DNA from: Sarcocystis neurona
Taxonomy: Eukaryota > Apicomplexa > Conoidasida > Eucoccidiorida > Sarcocystidae
Reading direction: 5' to 3'
DNA length: 64,000 nt
Assembly (NCBI GenBank): GCA_000727475.1
Contig: KL647288.1
Location: 9,860,055 to 9,924,054 of the forward strand
Numbering within the stretch: the stretch's first letter is position 1; every line of letters begins with the position of its first letter. The position numbers and the translations under genes were made by a program. Shown here one piece after another: positions 22,876-32,971 of this stretch. Below the pieces are notes generated by a model, which searched no databases, was not told the origin of the DNA, and worked only from the letters and a program-made list of their open reading frames with translations.

Positions 22876-25797
22876 ATGCCGAACTGCCTTTTCACAATGG
22901 CAAGTGGCACTGTACCGTGTCTGGCCTGCTGGCCGTGTGTGGAGCTCTTACGTCAGTACGAGCTGCTTCGAGTCCGCTCTCATTATGAGGATTTGTGTGG
23001 CAGCTTCATTCACAGGGAGTTTCAACGGGCGCGAAGTCTAGTGTATGGTAAAGAGGGAACGTTTCAGCAGAATGGGGATTGTTCAGGGGGTAGTGCACCG
23101 ATTTTACGAAATTCAGCGGCTTCACAAAACCGGTTGGACTCCTATCGTGTGCTCACTCCAAGAGAGTCTTTCAACCGCTGGTTGATGGAACGCAGATCCG
23201 TGCCCGCCAGGCACGCGGACCCGCTTATCCCCAGTATTCAGCACAGTGTAAATGACGACAAGCCGGTGGGTAAACTAGCGGGGCTGAGTAGCCGTGATGA
23301 CGAAAGGGTCAATGTTTTCAGTGAAGTCACGTCCTCTCTAAGCTATGCGGCGGAACTCACCAGAAGTGGCAAGAAGGATTCGAAAGCCGACACAGAACTC
23401 GATAAGAAGACTCGAAGGGAGGGCGGGAGTTACGACGAAAGTGCCGAAACAAATGTGCTTCAGTGTTCAGGCGCGATCACCCTTCCTAGCTTCGACCACT
23501 CTTCTACAGCAACGCTTGAACGCGAAATACTTGAAGACGTCCCCCTCAAGGTTACCATCAGCCCAACGGCTGCAAAGTCGAGGAAATACTTGGCCGACTA
23601 CGCACGAGCAGTGGGTTCCATCATGCTGGAAGAGAAACAGAAAGTTGAACAAGTTTCGCTCGCCGCTTTGTCGCCATTGGTAGACGCACTGCTCATGCTT
23701 CTTCGCGGTGAGAGAGGCGTCAGTGCGTATGACCGTGAGGTGTTAACGGGTCCGTCGTCCGCTACTATTAAGAGGGGTACTTCGGATTTACTTGTTGCGT
23801 TGTCCTCAGAATTGCATCAGCAGCAACGCAAGTGGGGCTCCCTCGGCCGCCAATGTGACGGCGACACGCAGAGGGAACCACAGGAATTGGGGACTTCTAG
23901 CAGAGCTAAAGGCTCCTTCCGTAGTAAGCAGGACCTTCCGGAGCAACTTGGAGAAGACACTGCAAACTTTTGCAATGAGAACCTCTGTTATTTTGAACCA
24001 CCGGATGCTATTTTCCGAGGGAAAGCAGCAGCCGGGGAGCACGTATCTCACAGTGGCACCGAGTCAATTTATAACACGCTGTTTTGCCGAAGTGCAAACC
24101 ACGCTTTCGCAAAAGGGCCTTTCGGTAGCGCCTCTAACGAAGTCGCTCGCTCCAGATCTCTCGCCACGGACTTTGTTCGGAAGAGTTTTGGTACCAGCGA
24201 GTGCAGCTTTTCGAAGGATGACGTATACTATACTGTGTGCCTAGCAAGGCCTGTACTTAAAGCTATTTATGGAGACGAGGTTCGTGCGCTGGTGAAAAAT
24301 GTGGAGGAGGTAGCACAGCAGGCAGCCGCACGCGTAGCACAGTACGCAGCGTGTCTGGCAGTGGAGCACGCCGCGGAGGGTGAATGTTCAACTCACTATT
24401 CAGATGCACCTGGTTTCAATACAGTCCAGGGAATGAATATTCATAGTCCAGTACAGAACGTGAACGCGGGAACAGCAGCGCTACCGCCTACGTTGCACTC
24501 TAAACAGGGGGGCCCCTACGTTGAGGCGCCGGACGCACCTGCAGGAACTCGGAACCTGATAGGCGACATTCACCCACAGAAAGGAGAAGCTGCTGCGAGA
24601 ACCACGGTGCTTGACCGTAGAGAGACTGTGATCAGTGGAGGAAGAGCCTTGCTCCTAAACACACGCGCAGCACGCCGTCACAGTGTCACTCGTGCAGTGG
24701 AGGACAAAGACCTGAGTCACACACTGAAGGACTTCCCAAGCCAACAAGCAAATGCCTCTGATGGCTATTTCGTTGTCAATAACATCAGGTGGGTAAGTTG
24801 CAGGGGCTGCGAGTGTTTTATATATATTGGGGATGTGGAGATGCTCGCATGGGACCACTGTGAAGCCGTTCGCACGGACATCTTCAGGTCTTTCAGAAGC
24901 AGGTACAGTCTGAAGGGCTACAAAGTAGCTGAGCTGTGGGCTCGATTCATTTCCAAAAAGTTGGGACAAAAGGACGAAAACTTGGTGAGAGGCGATTGCA
25001 TGCGCATGGAATGTGTCTGCAGGGGCAGAGGGTGGTGCGCTGGAGAGTGGACATGCAGCTGCGTACGCAGGCAGATTAAACGTATCCAACGCTCACCGTA
25101 CGCTGGTGAATTCACGATAATGCTGTTTTGCCTTCTTTGTAGATATTATTCAGTCTGTGGATGTAGGAAACAAGGAAAAGGTCTGCACAGCGCTGCGCCG
25201 GGTGGGTTGATGCAAGTACTGAGGGAACAGCTGGGGGTAGAATGCGAATTATTTGCGTCGCCCTTCAACGTCTCTTTGAATACATATTGTTCTCTCTTCC
25301 CCGATATCGATGCGTTCTTTGGAAGCGAAGGCTCCTTCTTTGATCCAAATTTCACGGTCAAGGAGGGGTCGTATGAGGCCAATCCTCCTTTTGAGGAATT
25401 CGTCATGAGCCGCTTTGTTTCCAGAATTGAGCACTGGCTTGATATTAGTGCAAAAGAGCGAGGTGAAACAGAAGGTCAACGTCCGTTATCGTTCTGCGTG
25501 CTCGTCCCTTACTGGCCAGCTGGGCCTTCGCAGTACATGTACGCACTTACTCGCAGCAAATACATGCGCTTCTCCTTTGTGATTCCAGAAGGTCAGCACT
25601 ATTTCCTCAGTGGGTTCCAGCACTTCTGCCCTAGGAAAGACGTTGCAAGAATAGCTGTGTGTAAGACGCTTTTTGCGGTGCTTCAAAATGAAGCAGGGGC
25701 TCAGAAATGGCCCGTAACGCCAGAGATTGCCGAGCGGATCAAGGCGAGCTGGAAGTCAGATACTACATTCTCCAGGGGTAAAGGAGGTTCTTTCTGA
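22876..25797 (+). CDS. PCIF1/CAPAM-like cap-specific adenosine N6-methyltransferase
   Basis: The unspliced frame is 973 codons from the ATG at 22,876. The C-terminal third (about residues 770-965) matches the catalytic region of PCIF1 (CAPAM), the enzyme that uses SAM to methylate N6 of a cap-adjacent 2'-O-methyladenosine. Visible landmarks are FASPFNVSLNTYCSLFPDID, FFGSEGSFFD, the catalytic NPPF at residues 836-839 followed by EEFVMSRFVSRIE, SFCVLVPYW, YMRFSFVIPEGQHYFLSG and NEAGAQKWPVTPE. The N-terminal part has helical segments (LLRQYELLRVRSHYEDLCGS; ESFNRWLMERR) and long unconserved stretches; I see no WW domain, unlike the animal protein. Two in-frame, stop-free putative introns may be removed: 24,793-24,840 (strong donor gtaagt, weak acceptor) and 24,985-25,074 (gtgaga...cag). 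Removing the second brings an Ile/Lys/Arg stretch and LLCRYYSV next to the preceding helix. An ATG 21 bp further in is an alternative start. A polyadenylation-like AATAAA lies about 100 bp after the stop. Confidence 0.85.
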   Translation: MPNCLFTMASGTVPCLACWPCVELLRQYELLRVRSHYEDLCGSFIHREFQRARSLVYGKEGTFQQNGDCSGGSAPILRNSAASQNRLDSYRVLTPRESFNRWLMERRSVPARHADPLIPSIQHSVNDDKPVGKLAGLSSRDDERVNVFSEVTSSLSYAAELTRSGKKDSKADTELDKKTRREGGSYDESAETNVLQCSGAITLPSFDHSSTATLEREILEDVPLKVTISPTAAKSRKYLADYARAVGSIMLEEKQKVEQVSLAALSPLVDALLMLLRGERGVSAYDREVLTGPSSATIKRGTSDLLVALSSELHQQQRKWGSLGRQCDGDTQREPQELGTSSRAKGSFRSKQDLPEQLGEDTANFCNENLCYFEPPDAIFRGKAAAGEHVSHSGTESIYNTLFCRSANHAFAKGPFGSASNEVARSRSLATDFVRKSFGTSECSFSKDDVYYTVCLARPVLKAIYGDEVRALVKNVEEVAQQAAARVAQYAACLAVEHAAEGECSTHYSDAPGFNTVQGMNIHSPVQNVNAGTAALPPTLHSKQGGPYVEAPDAPAGTRNLIGDIHPQKGEAAARTTVLDRRETVISGGRALLLNTRAARRHSVTRAVEDKDLSHTLKDFPSQQANASDGYFVVNNIRWVSCRGCECFIYIGDVEMLAWDHCEAVRTDIFRSFRSRYSLKGYKVAELWARFISKKLGQKDENLVRGDCMRMECVCRGRGWCAGEWTCSCVRRQIKRIQRSPYAGEFTIMLFCLLCRYYSVCGCRKQGKGLHSAAPGGLMQVLREQLGVECELFASPFNVSLNTYCSLFPDIDAFFGSEGSFFDPNFTVKEGSYEANPPFEEFVMSRFVSRIEHWLDISAKERGETEGQRPLSFCVLVPYWPAGPSQYMYALTRSKYMRFSFVIPEGQHYFLSGFQHFCPRKDVARIAVCKTLFAVLQNEAGAQKWPVTPEIAERIKASWKSDTTFSRGKGGSF

Positions 25798-25895
25798 CGG
25801 CGCACTGACGCGATGAACAACCAGCTGGCTTTATATGCAGACGTAGGAATTGACGTGACGTAAAGGCTGCAGCTACGACAAGCCTGTTTCGTATG

Positions 25896-25901
25896 AATAA
25901 A
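25896..25901 (+). promoter_or_regulatory. Possible polyadenylation signal
   Basis: AATAAA lies 99 bp after the stop of the PCIF1-like gene, on its strand. Apicomplexan poly(A) signals are poorly defined, so this is only suggestive. Confidence 0.3.
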
Positions 25902-26747
25902 CAATAATTTTGGGTGAAGCGTGTTGCGTCCCCCTAATTGACCACCTCATTAATGTGTTTTGGCAAGACGTTTCGCGCTCGCATACCTTCGTGATTCAAC
26001 GAGCGTGTGGGCTGTACGGGCGAATAAGTAGAATTTTGCATTTTCAGAGGTGAATGTACGCGTTAAAATGTGTCCGAATGATCCCGTATGTGCACACGTC
26101 GAAAGTTCAGATCGACGACGAGTGCTAGGTTAGCATTGACACTGCATAATAGCGTTGAATAATTTTTCTTCATACCGAAATGTTAGCGCCTCACAGCTAA
26201 GTGGATGTGGAACCTCGCACTCGAGTATTGGTGAACGCTTCGCGTGTATGGATGGTATAAGGGTGTATGTGGAGCCCGCATATAGGGCCGCGTGGGCGGT
26301 TGAAAGATGTTGTTTCACCGTGGTAATATAAGTACAATCATCACCATGCGTGGAAGCGACTGCTGCTCAGCCTGCACGTCGTAGTCCACGTGCAAGTTGT
26401 ACACGGCGACACGCGCGATTTCTGCGCAGGCTGCGGCCTGCATTCTACGTGTGAGTTGTACACCACGATAGAGAATAGAGTAACGCAGCACCAGGCAAAG
26501 TTGTGGCAACTTTTTCATGTACGCGTGAAGCATGCTCTTGCAAAGCCGCTACTGTTCCTGATGTACGACGCAGAATTAGCCTGGATCGGCTTTCGCTCAT
26601 TCCTGCCGTACCTGGGCCACACCGTGTGGAATGTAGGTTTTTGCATGATCACCCAGGATGCGTAGCCCAGATAGCAGCGAACTTCATTGAGCTTCACACA
26701 CGGTCAAAGAGAACGTTAGGTGACTTCGCGATGCACGACGACCTGTA
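25902..26747. other. Spacer with one unresolved minus-strand coding-like stretch
   Basis: On the minus strand a 51-codon frame runs from the ATG at 26,600 to a stop at 26,445 and contains TVAALQEHASRVHEKVATTL, which looks coding. Another frame at about 26,440-26,345 reads AAACAEIARVAVYNLHVDYD. I could not join them with phase-compatible splice sites. The remainder shows no feature. Confidence 0.3.
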
Positions 26748-26912
26748 CTATGAGTAGCCTGCATCGCCCAGGAGGCTGTTCACTGGAGCTGCAGCAGACC
26801 CTAGGTGTTTCACCGAAACTGAATCCACTTCATCCTTTGACCAGAACGACGTGATGTCCATTTCTCTCGCTGAGTTGCACCGGACTTGTACAGGTGCCTC
26901 CCTGTCAGCCAT
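26748..26912 (-). CDS. Candidate small ORF or terminal exon
   Basis: The ATG at 26,912 opens a 54-codon frame that includes CNSAREMDITSFWSKDEVDS and HLGSAAAPVNSLLGDAGYS and ends at a stop at 26,748. Composition is balanced and protein-like. The frame also continues upstream to a plausible acceptor (a pyrimidine-rich stretch ending in ctcag near 26,949), so it may be the last exon of a gene with upstream exons near 27-28 kb rather than a micro-protein. No family is recognised. Confidence 0.3.
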   Translation of the reverse strand: MADREAPVQVRCNSAREMDITSFWSKDEVDSVSVKHLGSAAAPVNSLLGDAGYS

Positions 26913-27060
26913 GACACGCCTCCCGTAGGCCGGAAGACTGAGATGTAACGGAGGCAAGAGTGCGTTCGTTCTTCACCTGAAAAGCCTCGAATAGCGCATT
27001 CTCCGAAAACCCTTTCCGTGTGAAGCCGCAAGAGTCCTTGTCCAGCTAAAGCCATCAAGA

Positions 27061-27178
27061 TGCGTTGAGATTCAGTCAGTTGCAGAACACAAGAAGATGA
27101 AAGGCCACAAAAATCTGGGTCCAGCTGAGTTCACTGTGCTGCGCTGAGATACAGTCAGTTCCAGAGCACAAGAAGATA
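27061..27178. repeat. Short direct duplication, about 79 bp apart
   Basis: A segment of roughly 38 bp starting TGCGTTGAGATTCAGTCAGT at 27,061 recurs with a few substitutions at 27,140. This is one of very few repeats inside the repeat-poor block. Confidence 0.7.
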
Positions 27179-27586
27179 AAGCGCGTTCCCGGTTTATCCG
27201 CACGTGCCCGTGCTGAAGGTGGGTGAGATGTTCTTACACAGTAGAATGGCTTTACCCGATTGCCCGTGGGGGTCCCGGAAAAAAAAAACTTCGTTCTTTT
27301 CAATCTCTACTAAAATATAGGTCCGAGCTGAACTACGGTTTTGAGCTGTCTTCGTGAAAGCCGCAGCGTACTGTTTTAGTGTACAGTATCCCCATCAGAA
27401 ACCTGTCGGTCTGTCTACCTCCCAGTGTTTCCAGGGTAGCCAGATAGCCGATGGCTCTCAGATCACGGGGTGCTCTGTATTGAACGTGGTAGAGTGCAGG
27501 ACAAAAACGTCTGTGCACCACACACCTTGAGTACTATTTCTCCGATTCCGGTACACCTGTGCATTTCTTCTTGTCGTAGCACAGAA

Positions 27587-28253
27587 TTATTGTCTCGAAG
27601 GCCGTAACGATGAAAAGGTAGAGAGGGCTACGTGGATATGCTTTTCCTTAATACCTGTCAAGAAAGCTAAACACCACAACTCCACCATCGCCGCACGCTG
27701 TATCAGCACAGAAGCTTTTTGAAGAATGCTGCCGGAAGTGATTTGCAGTGAGACCAAAATGCGAACAGCGTGAGGAGTATACGCTCTTCCTGTAGGTGTG
27801 CCACTTAGCTGCTCGCGCACGTATCCAGTACAAATGCGATGGTAGCGAATCAAAAGCAGTGTTAGCCTTGTCTGCGCTGCACTGTGGAACCGTGGACACA
27901 GCTGGAGGCTACGAAGTTGGTGCCCAGCACCTTCAGAACACCCGCACGGGACCATCACCCGTTGTGCTGTGTGCGTCTACGTCAATCGTGCAGCACGGGA
28001 GGGCAAAATCGGCGACTGGTACACTTGCGTTTGCAATTTGGCTAAAATTCCTTACATTTCATCTCTCACACTGACACGCTCTCTGTGGAAGTAATGATTG
28101 CTTGATTTTTTTCCCCGGAACTCTGCCACCGTTTGGAGTTCCACTTTCGCTCGCGCTATTCTCATTTGCAGAGATGGTCTCATAGAACCCGTCACCCTGC
28201 AGTAAGCGCGTACTCTTTTCTAGTACTTTAGAGCGGGAGATTTTAAACGACAT
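27587..28253 (-). CDS. Small basic two-exon protein of 157 residues, possibly histone-fold-like
   Basis: Exon 1 is 28,253-28,070 and exon 2 is 27,876-27,587, joined by a 193-bp intron with donor gtgaga and acceptor tgcag. They total 474 nt and end at TAA. The ATG at 28,253 is preceded by a purine-rich agcaa, a favourable apicomplexan context. Residues 1-61 are a hydrophilic Ser/Lys-rich tail (MSFKISRSKVLEKSTRLLQG). Residues about 62-140 are helical (RLTLLLIRYHRICTGYVREQ; TPHAVRILVSLQITSGSILQ; KASVLIQRAAMVELWCLAF). A short helix, a loop and then a long helix recall histone-fold proteins such as CENP-S/MHF1, but the third helix is not convincing; this is speculation. An alternative donor after QRAAM exists. 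Confidence 0.4.
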
Positions 28254-30690
28254 TTGCTCTTATCTAGCGCTGGATGCATAGCTGTGTAGTGGATAATCCT
28301 AGGTGGTGCAAGACACAAAATATATTCGCACGCTTTGAGACACAGACTTGCATCTGTCGCTTTCTCCCTCTATTTTCTCCTGGGAATTTGAGGACGAACT
28401 ATACGCATGCTGAAGCGACCATATGCAGGTGACTTCTAGGGTCGTTCGCTGTAGTCGGCAATCATTGCTCACGCGAAAACGACTGTATGTATGTATATAT
28501 ATATATAGATAGATAGATAGATAGATAGATATGCATATATATGTGTATGTATACATGGGTTCATTGCTTTTGCAGCCGTCACCGGCGGATCCCAACGTTG
28601 AGTGCATTTCCTTCTCCATTCTTACATATAAATCACATACTTATACACACGTACACTTAGACAGATACTATGCATTCAGCTGGACGGATTGTTTGGCGTC
28701 GTAAGACAGTGTGAGACCCGGGACACACACCTGCACGCTCGTCTGCTTGTGAGTACTGACGTTTTCGCCCGCAGGCCGTGGATGGCAAAGTCCCAGAAGT
28801 GTCGTTCCAAGTTACTATTTTCTGACATTTAGAAAGAGGCTACGAGGGACCTGAAAAAAGTTATATCCCCCGTATTTTCCGTGGACCCAGTCACTGCAGA
28901 CAGACTTGTCAGTCTTACATAGATACGTGACGCCACTGCGCATATCGCCACCTTCCGCAGGGTACGCTTCGTCTGTGTACAGAGATAACCTTGGCCTTTT
29001 TTCCGTGTACCATTCTCGTGCAATGACTTTGCGCCTCCCTTTTCATTCACGTGGGAGACTCCGCTGCACTCGTTTTGCAGAGTGACTCAAGTTTTCCAGA
29101 ACTGCTAAGGAGTGTGTTGCTGCATTGTTGCAAAAGCTATTTCGCTCTCCCGACTGCACTTCTGTAGCTACAATTTCTTTCTTTTCACAGTAGCAGCATG
29201 AGCTTGCTTTTAAAAATCTAGACTACTTGATTGCAGAGGAACTGTGTCGCCTATGATACGGGCTACGCGAAATGCTGTTTGAAACGTTGTTTTTATGTGA
29301 AGTTCAGTTAAGGGTCGCACACGACTTGCTTCACGTCAATCTTGTGCCGAAAAGGCAATCTCAGAGCACTACAGGGACCCGACGTGCAAATAAATAAATT
29401 TGCATCTAAAAACTTTGTATCAAAGAAGACTCTGCAGGCCTGTACAGGAGGGCAGAGCCATACAGCAGGACCGCCATTCCTTTCCAACGTTCGTACACAG
29501 AATGCAAACGACTACCGGCAGATCAGTGGTTGGGCACTACACGAATCTCTGTCACCGATTTGTGACGACAGAGGAGCACGCACCACTTCTGAAGGGGTTG
29601 TTGGGAAGCGGGTACAATTTTTTCCAGCAAACGATCATCTTGGGCTCCGGCCGTAATCTAATAAATTGAATGTCGCAGTATCTCGAACAACGCTGGTGAT
29701 GTAGACTCGTTGGGGGATTCAGGTGGCCTTCAACGGCATACGGGGGCTTACGATCACCCGACCTGGCGGCGGCATCACTGCCGACAGAAGGCTCAACCAG
29801 CTGCAATAACGGCCTCAACAACGGAGAGCAACTCTGAACACTTGGAGGCGTAGGAAAGTATACGCACTGAAAGAAGAAGTTAAAGACATGCTAAAGTGGA
29901 TTCTGTGATGGAATTTGCCTGCCAGACGTATACGAATTATCTGTGCTTTTGCCCTAAAGCCGCGGCAGCTACACGTGCTTGCTTTTGAACATACCAAGAT
30001 ACTGAACATCCCCATGTAAGGACATGGAAAAAAACCTGGCTAGAGAAGCTATATCCCCCACCGCTGGTAAGAGAAAGGAGGTCCTTGAAGTAGCGGGTTG
30101 GAGAGCTGATCACCTACCAAAGAGAACTGAATGGAAGAACAGGCTGCACTGGAGGAGTTGCATTCAGCTTTCTGGTGCAACGAAGTACGATAGGGAAAGG
30201 ACCACATACACAGGCACACGCGTGTTTACGCGTGTGTAGAAAAAATCGTAGCTCAGTCCCTGAGTGGTCTCTCCAGCAAGTACGCGCACAAGTCTACACA
30301 GACACGAAAAGGGGGCACACTTCTCGACTAATCGCGTCGAGCTGTGACGTATGGAGAGGTGTATAGTTACGTGCACTGTGACACATGTCAAAAGCGCCGG
30401 AGGCCGTCACGTGAGGAGCCGACGATTTATTCAGCTGTGCCAAAGCAGATAAGAATATACTCGTATATTTGGGGGGTTCGTGAGTGTGCGTGTTCTACTC
30501 GTGGAGGTTGTCCCGTTGACTCGTGTTTTTCCAGCAATCTCCGCACATGCTTTTATATACGAACTTCTACCCTCTGCATGTATCTTACATATACAGATAT
30601 TCGCGCTGGCCTGCCCAATTTTGTGTGAATACTTACGTCTATGCGCGTATGCCGAGTAATGAATCTGCACGTATGTATGCACGGGTGTGT
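28254..30690. other. No gene recognised; return of simple repeats
   Basis: Mostly unique sequence. A TA and ATAG microsatellite lies at 28,495-28,545. Several open frames of 70-100 codons occur on both strands, but none has family signatures or paired splice sites. Confidence 0.5.
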
Positions 30691-32971
30691 CTCCATACAA
30701 CTATATATATATATATATACATACATACATATGTTCATTTATAGGAAGTTGCGGGTTAACATGTGTGTACACATTCACTTACACATGTATAAGTATATAC
30801 CTTTTCAAGTGCAAAGCGTATAGTAAGTGTGTGTATGTGACGGCTGCGCATTCGTATCGGGAAGAGATCGGACGGCATGATACACGAAGTTGTGTACGCC
30901 TTATTTTTCTGACGGAAACCGTGAGCGTCCATAGGTCGTGGAACCTGCGCGTGAACGTTCAAGTGAAGAGGTTTGTATGCGCTTGTGTGTTCAAAGATAT
31001 GCATGGATCTGTAAGGTACCGGAGTCCTTTCAAGCATATCGTACATATATATGTACATATATATATATATATATGTATACATGTGTATCTGTGTGTGTAG
31101 GTCCGTGAGTGAATACATACATATTCGTGTGTGAGTGCATATATGCAGATATGTAGGTATAACATATGTATAAGTAGGCCCGTGTGTGTGTGCACATATC
31201 TATATGTCTATATCTATCTATCTATCTATATATATATGTCTATGTATATGCAGTTCTGTGATGGTGCAGAAACGGCTTACACCTTGACATCTGCAAATGC
31301 ACACGTGTACTCGAGTGCGTCCAAAATTGTGCGGAGCGTCATGGTCTGCATTAGACAATGCCACGTACACTTTGGAACGCCTTTTTCTCCGCGATCCACG
31401 GACTTGTTATTTCTCGCAGTCTATGCCGTTCTCGGCCCTTTGTGTGCTCGTCAGTTGCTGCAGCCGTGGGGATGGACTCGTGTGGCAACGAAGGACGTCC
31501 GCGATTGATGGTAAGGCGTTCGTTCTCCGTCTGCATCTCCGTCCTGTGTCTCTCCCTCCCCCAGCACGAACATGCAAGAGCACACAACCTTTCTTCCCCA
31601 GTTCCTAGTGCCTTACTAACGGACGCTCCACCAACTCTGCTGCGCCTGCACTACCTGTGTGCAAACAAGCAGCTCACACTTCAGCGCTACGCGGTCGGAC
31701 GACCCTTCAACAATAGATAACATCAGAGACCTGCACACGTGTACGCGTATGTGAGACATCGTTTCCTGTGTGAATGCCTCCGTAGTGAACGCGTTTCCCT
31801 CTCTACTGTCTGGGGCTACCAGCAGTCGCACATCGACGGTATTGCTTTTCTACGTGCTAAAATGCATTCGTACATCCAGGGTGCACCTCTCGTTCAGCGA
31901 CATTCATGGTCGCGCGTGCAGCGCGACCCTGCACGCAGGATCTGGCATGTACGTACGCACCTTCACATTAGATATGATACACTCAGGAAAATATACATGC
32001 GTATATATGTATATATGTATATGTATATACGACTTATACGTATATGTGTGTGCACGCACGCGTACAGATCTACAGCCTACCCTTGAGACAGAAAAAGTTT
32101 ACCAGGCGGCAGAACTGTGTTTGGTAGTGTACGGGGCTGCTGCAGGGCCCACGACGTCTTGAGGTATAGGTGGCTTTGTTGCTGTTGCTGCTGCTGCAGC
32201 AATGTTTCTGTCTTAACGGACCTCTGCCCTTCTTGTTGCTGCTGGCGCTGCTGTTCTCCTGCTGACATCCACATGTTGTCACTCCATCGGGGCGCTGCCC
32301 CTGCATACGTTGCTGCTACACATCTGCCTACTGACAGCGAAAGAAGGGCACGCATGCGTTCACGCTGTATACTGCACGTCGTTAAGCTGTTTCTCAGAGG
32401 ACAATCTCCGTTCGAGACTACCTGCGGAGTCCTTTGTACACAAATATATCACACGCGCAGACGAGTACAGACACGCCGGCATAACCCTATTGAAGGGGGG
32501 GGGCATTTTCTTTCCTCAGCAAAGAAGCCGGCTGTTTAGCTCCGCGTGCGGATTCGTCGTCTCTTTAGTGGCTGCTTTACCGTCCCCTAGTTCGGGCTGT
32601 CTCGTCAACTCCCCACGTGCTGTTGTACTGCCTAACACGGTGTTACTGCTGCTGCGGCATCCCGTTGCAGCTGTAGCTCTGCGTCTCCTGCATTAGCCAC
32701 CCGCTCCTGTCGTGCGGGTGCTGCTGCTACTCCTGCAGCAAAGACGCATACGTGTCTTCTCCGTGTAGCCGTACTGCAGCTGCTTGTCCTCCTTCTGCCG
32801 CGGGTAGGGAGACCTCTGGCAGCTACACGCTGATGTTGGATCACCTGTTGAGGGCCGCTGCCGCTGTAGAGGACCAGGCGCAAACCACTGCTCTGCCTTC
32901 CCTCCTCGTCGCTGCTCTTCGTCATGTTCTACTCGCTTAATATTTTTGTCCTCCTGCGATTGCTCCTCCAG
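30691..32971. other. Probable upstream region and 5' exon(s) of the aspartokinase gene, unresolved
   Basis: Microsatellites (TA and GTGT) occupy 30,690-31,250. A more ordinary stretch at 31,330-31,730 is open on the plus strand for 120 codons (starting MPRTLWNAFFSAIHGLV) and contains a hydrophobic segment. CTG tracts lie at 32,175-32,260 and 32,640-32,740. The first recognised kinase exon is preceded by a pyrimidine tract and cag at 32,969-32,971, so the true start codon and any targeting peptide should lie in this interval. An in-frame ATG at 32,924 is an alternative that would avoid an upstream exon. Confidence 0.4.

Larger units (their letters stand above)
15100..28450. other. Repeat-poor chromosomal block
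   Basis: Over more than 13 kb there are no CAG/CTG tracts and only one short TA island (22,467-22,510). Base composition is even. The three best small gene models of the window and their short introns lie here. Both flanks are dense in microsatellites. This matches the feature-poor versus repeat-rich segmentation described for Eimeria chromosomes; the borders given are visual estimates. Confidence 0.75.
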
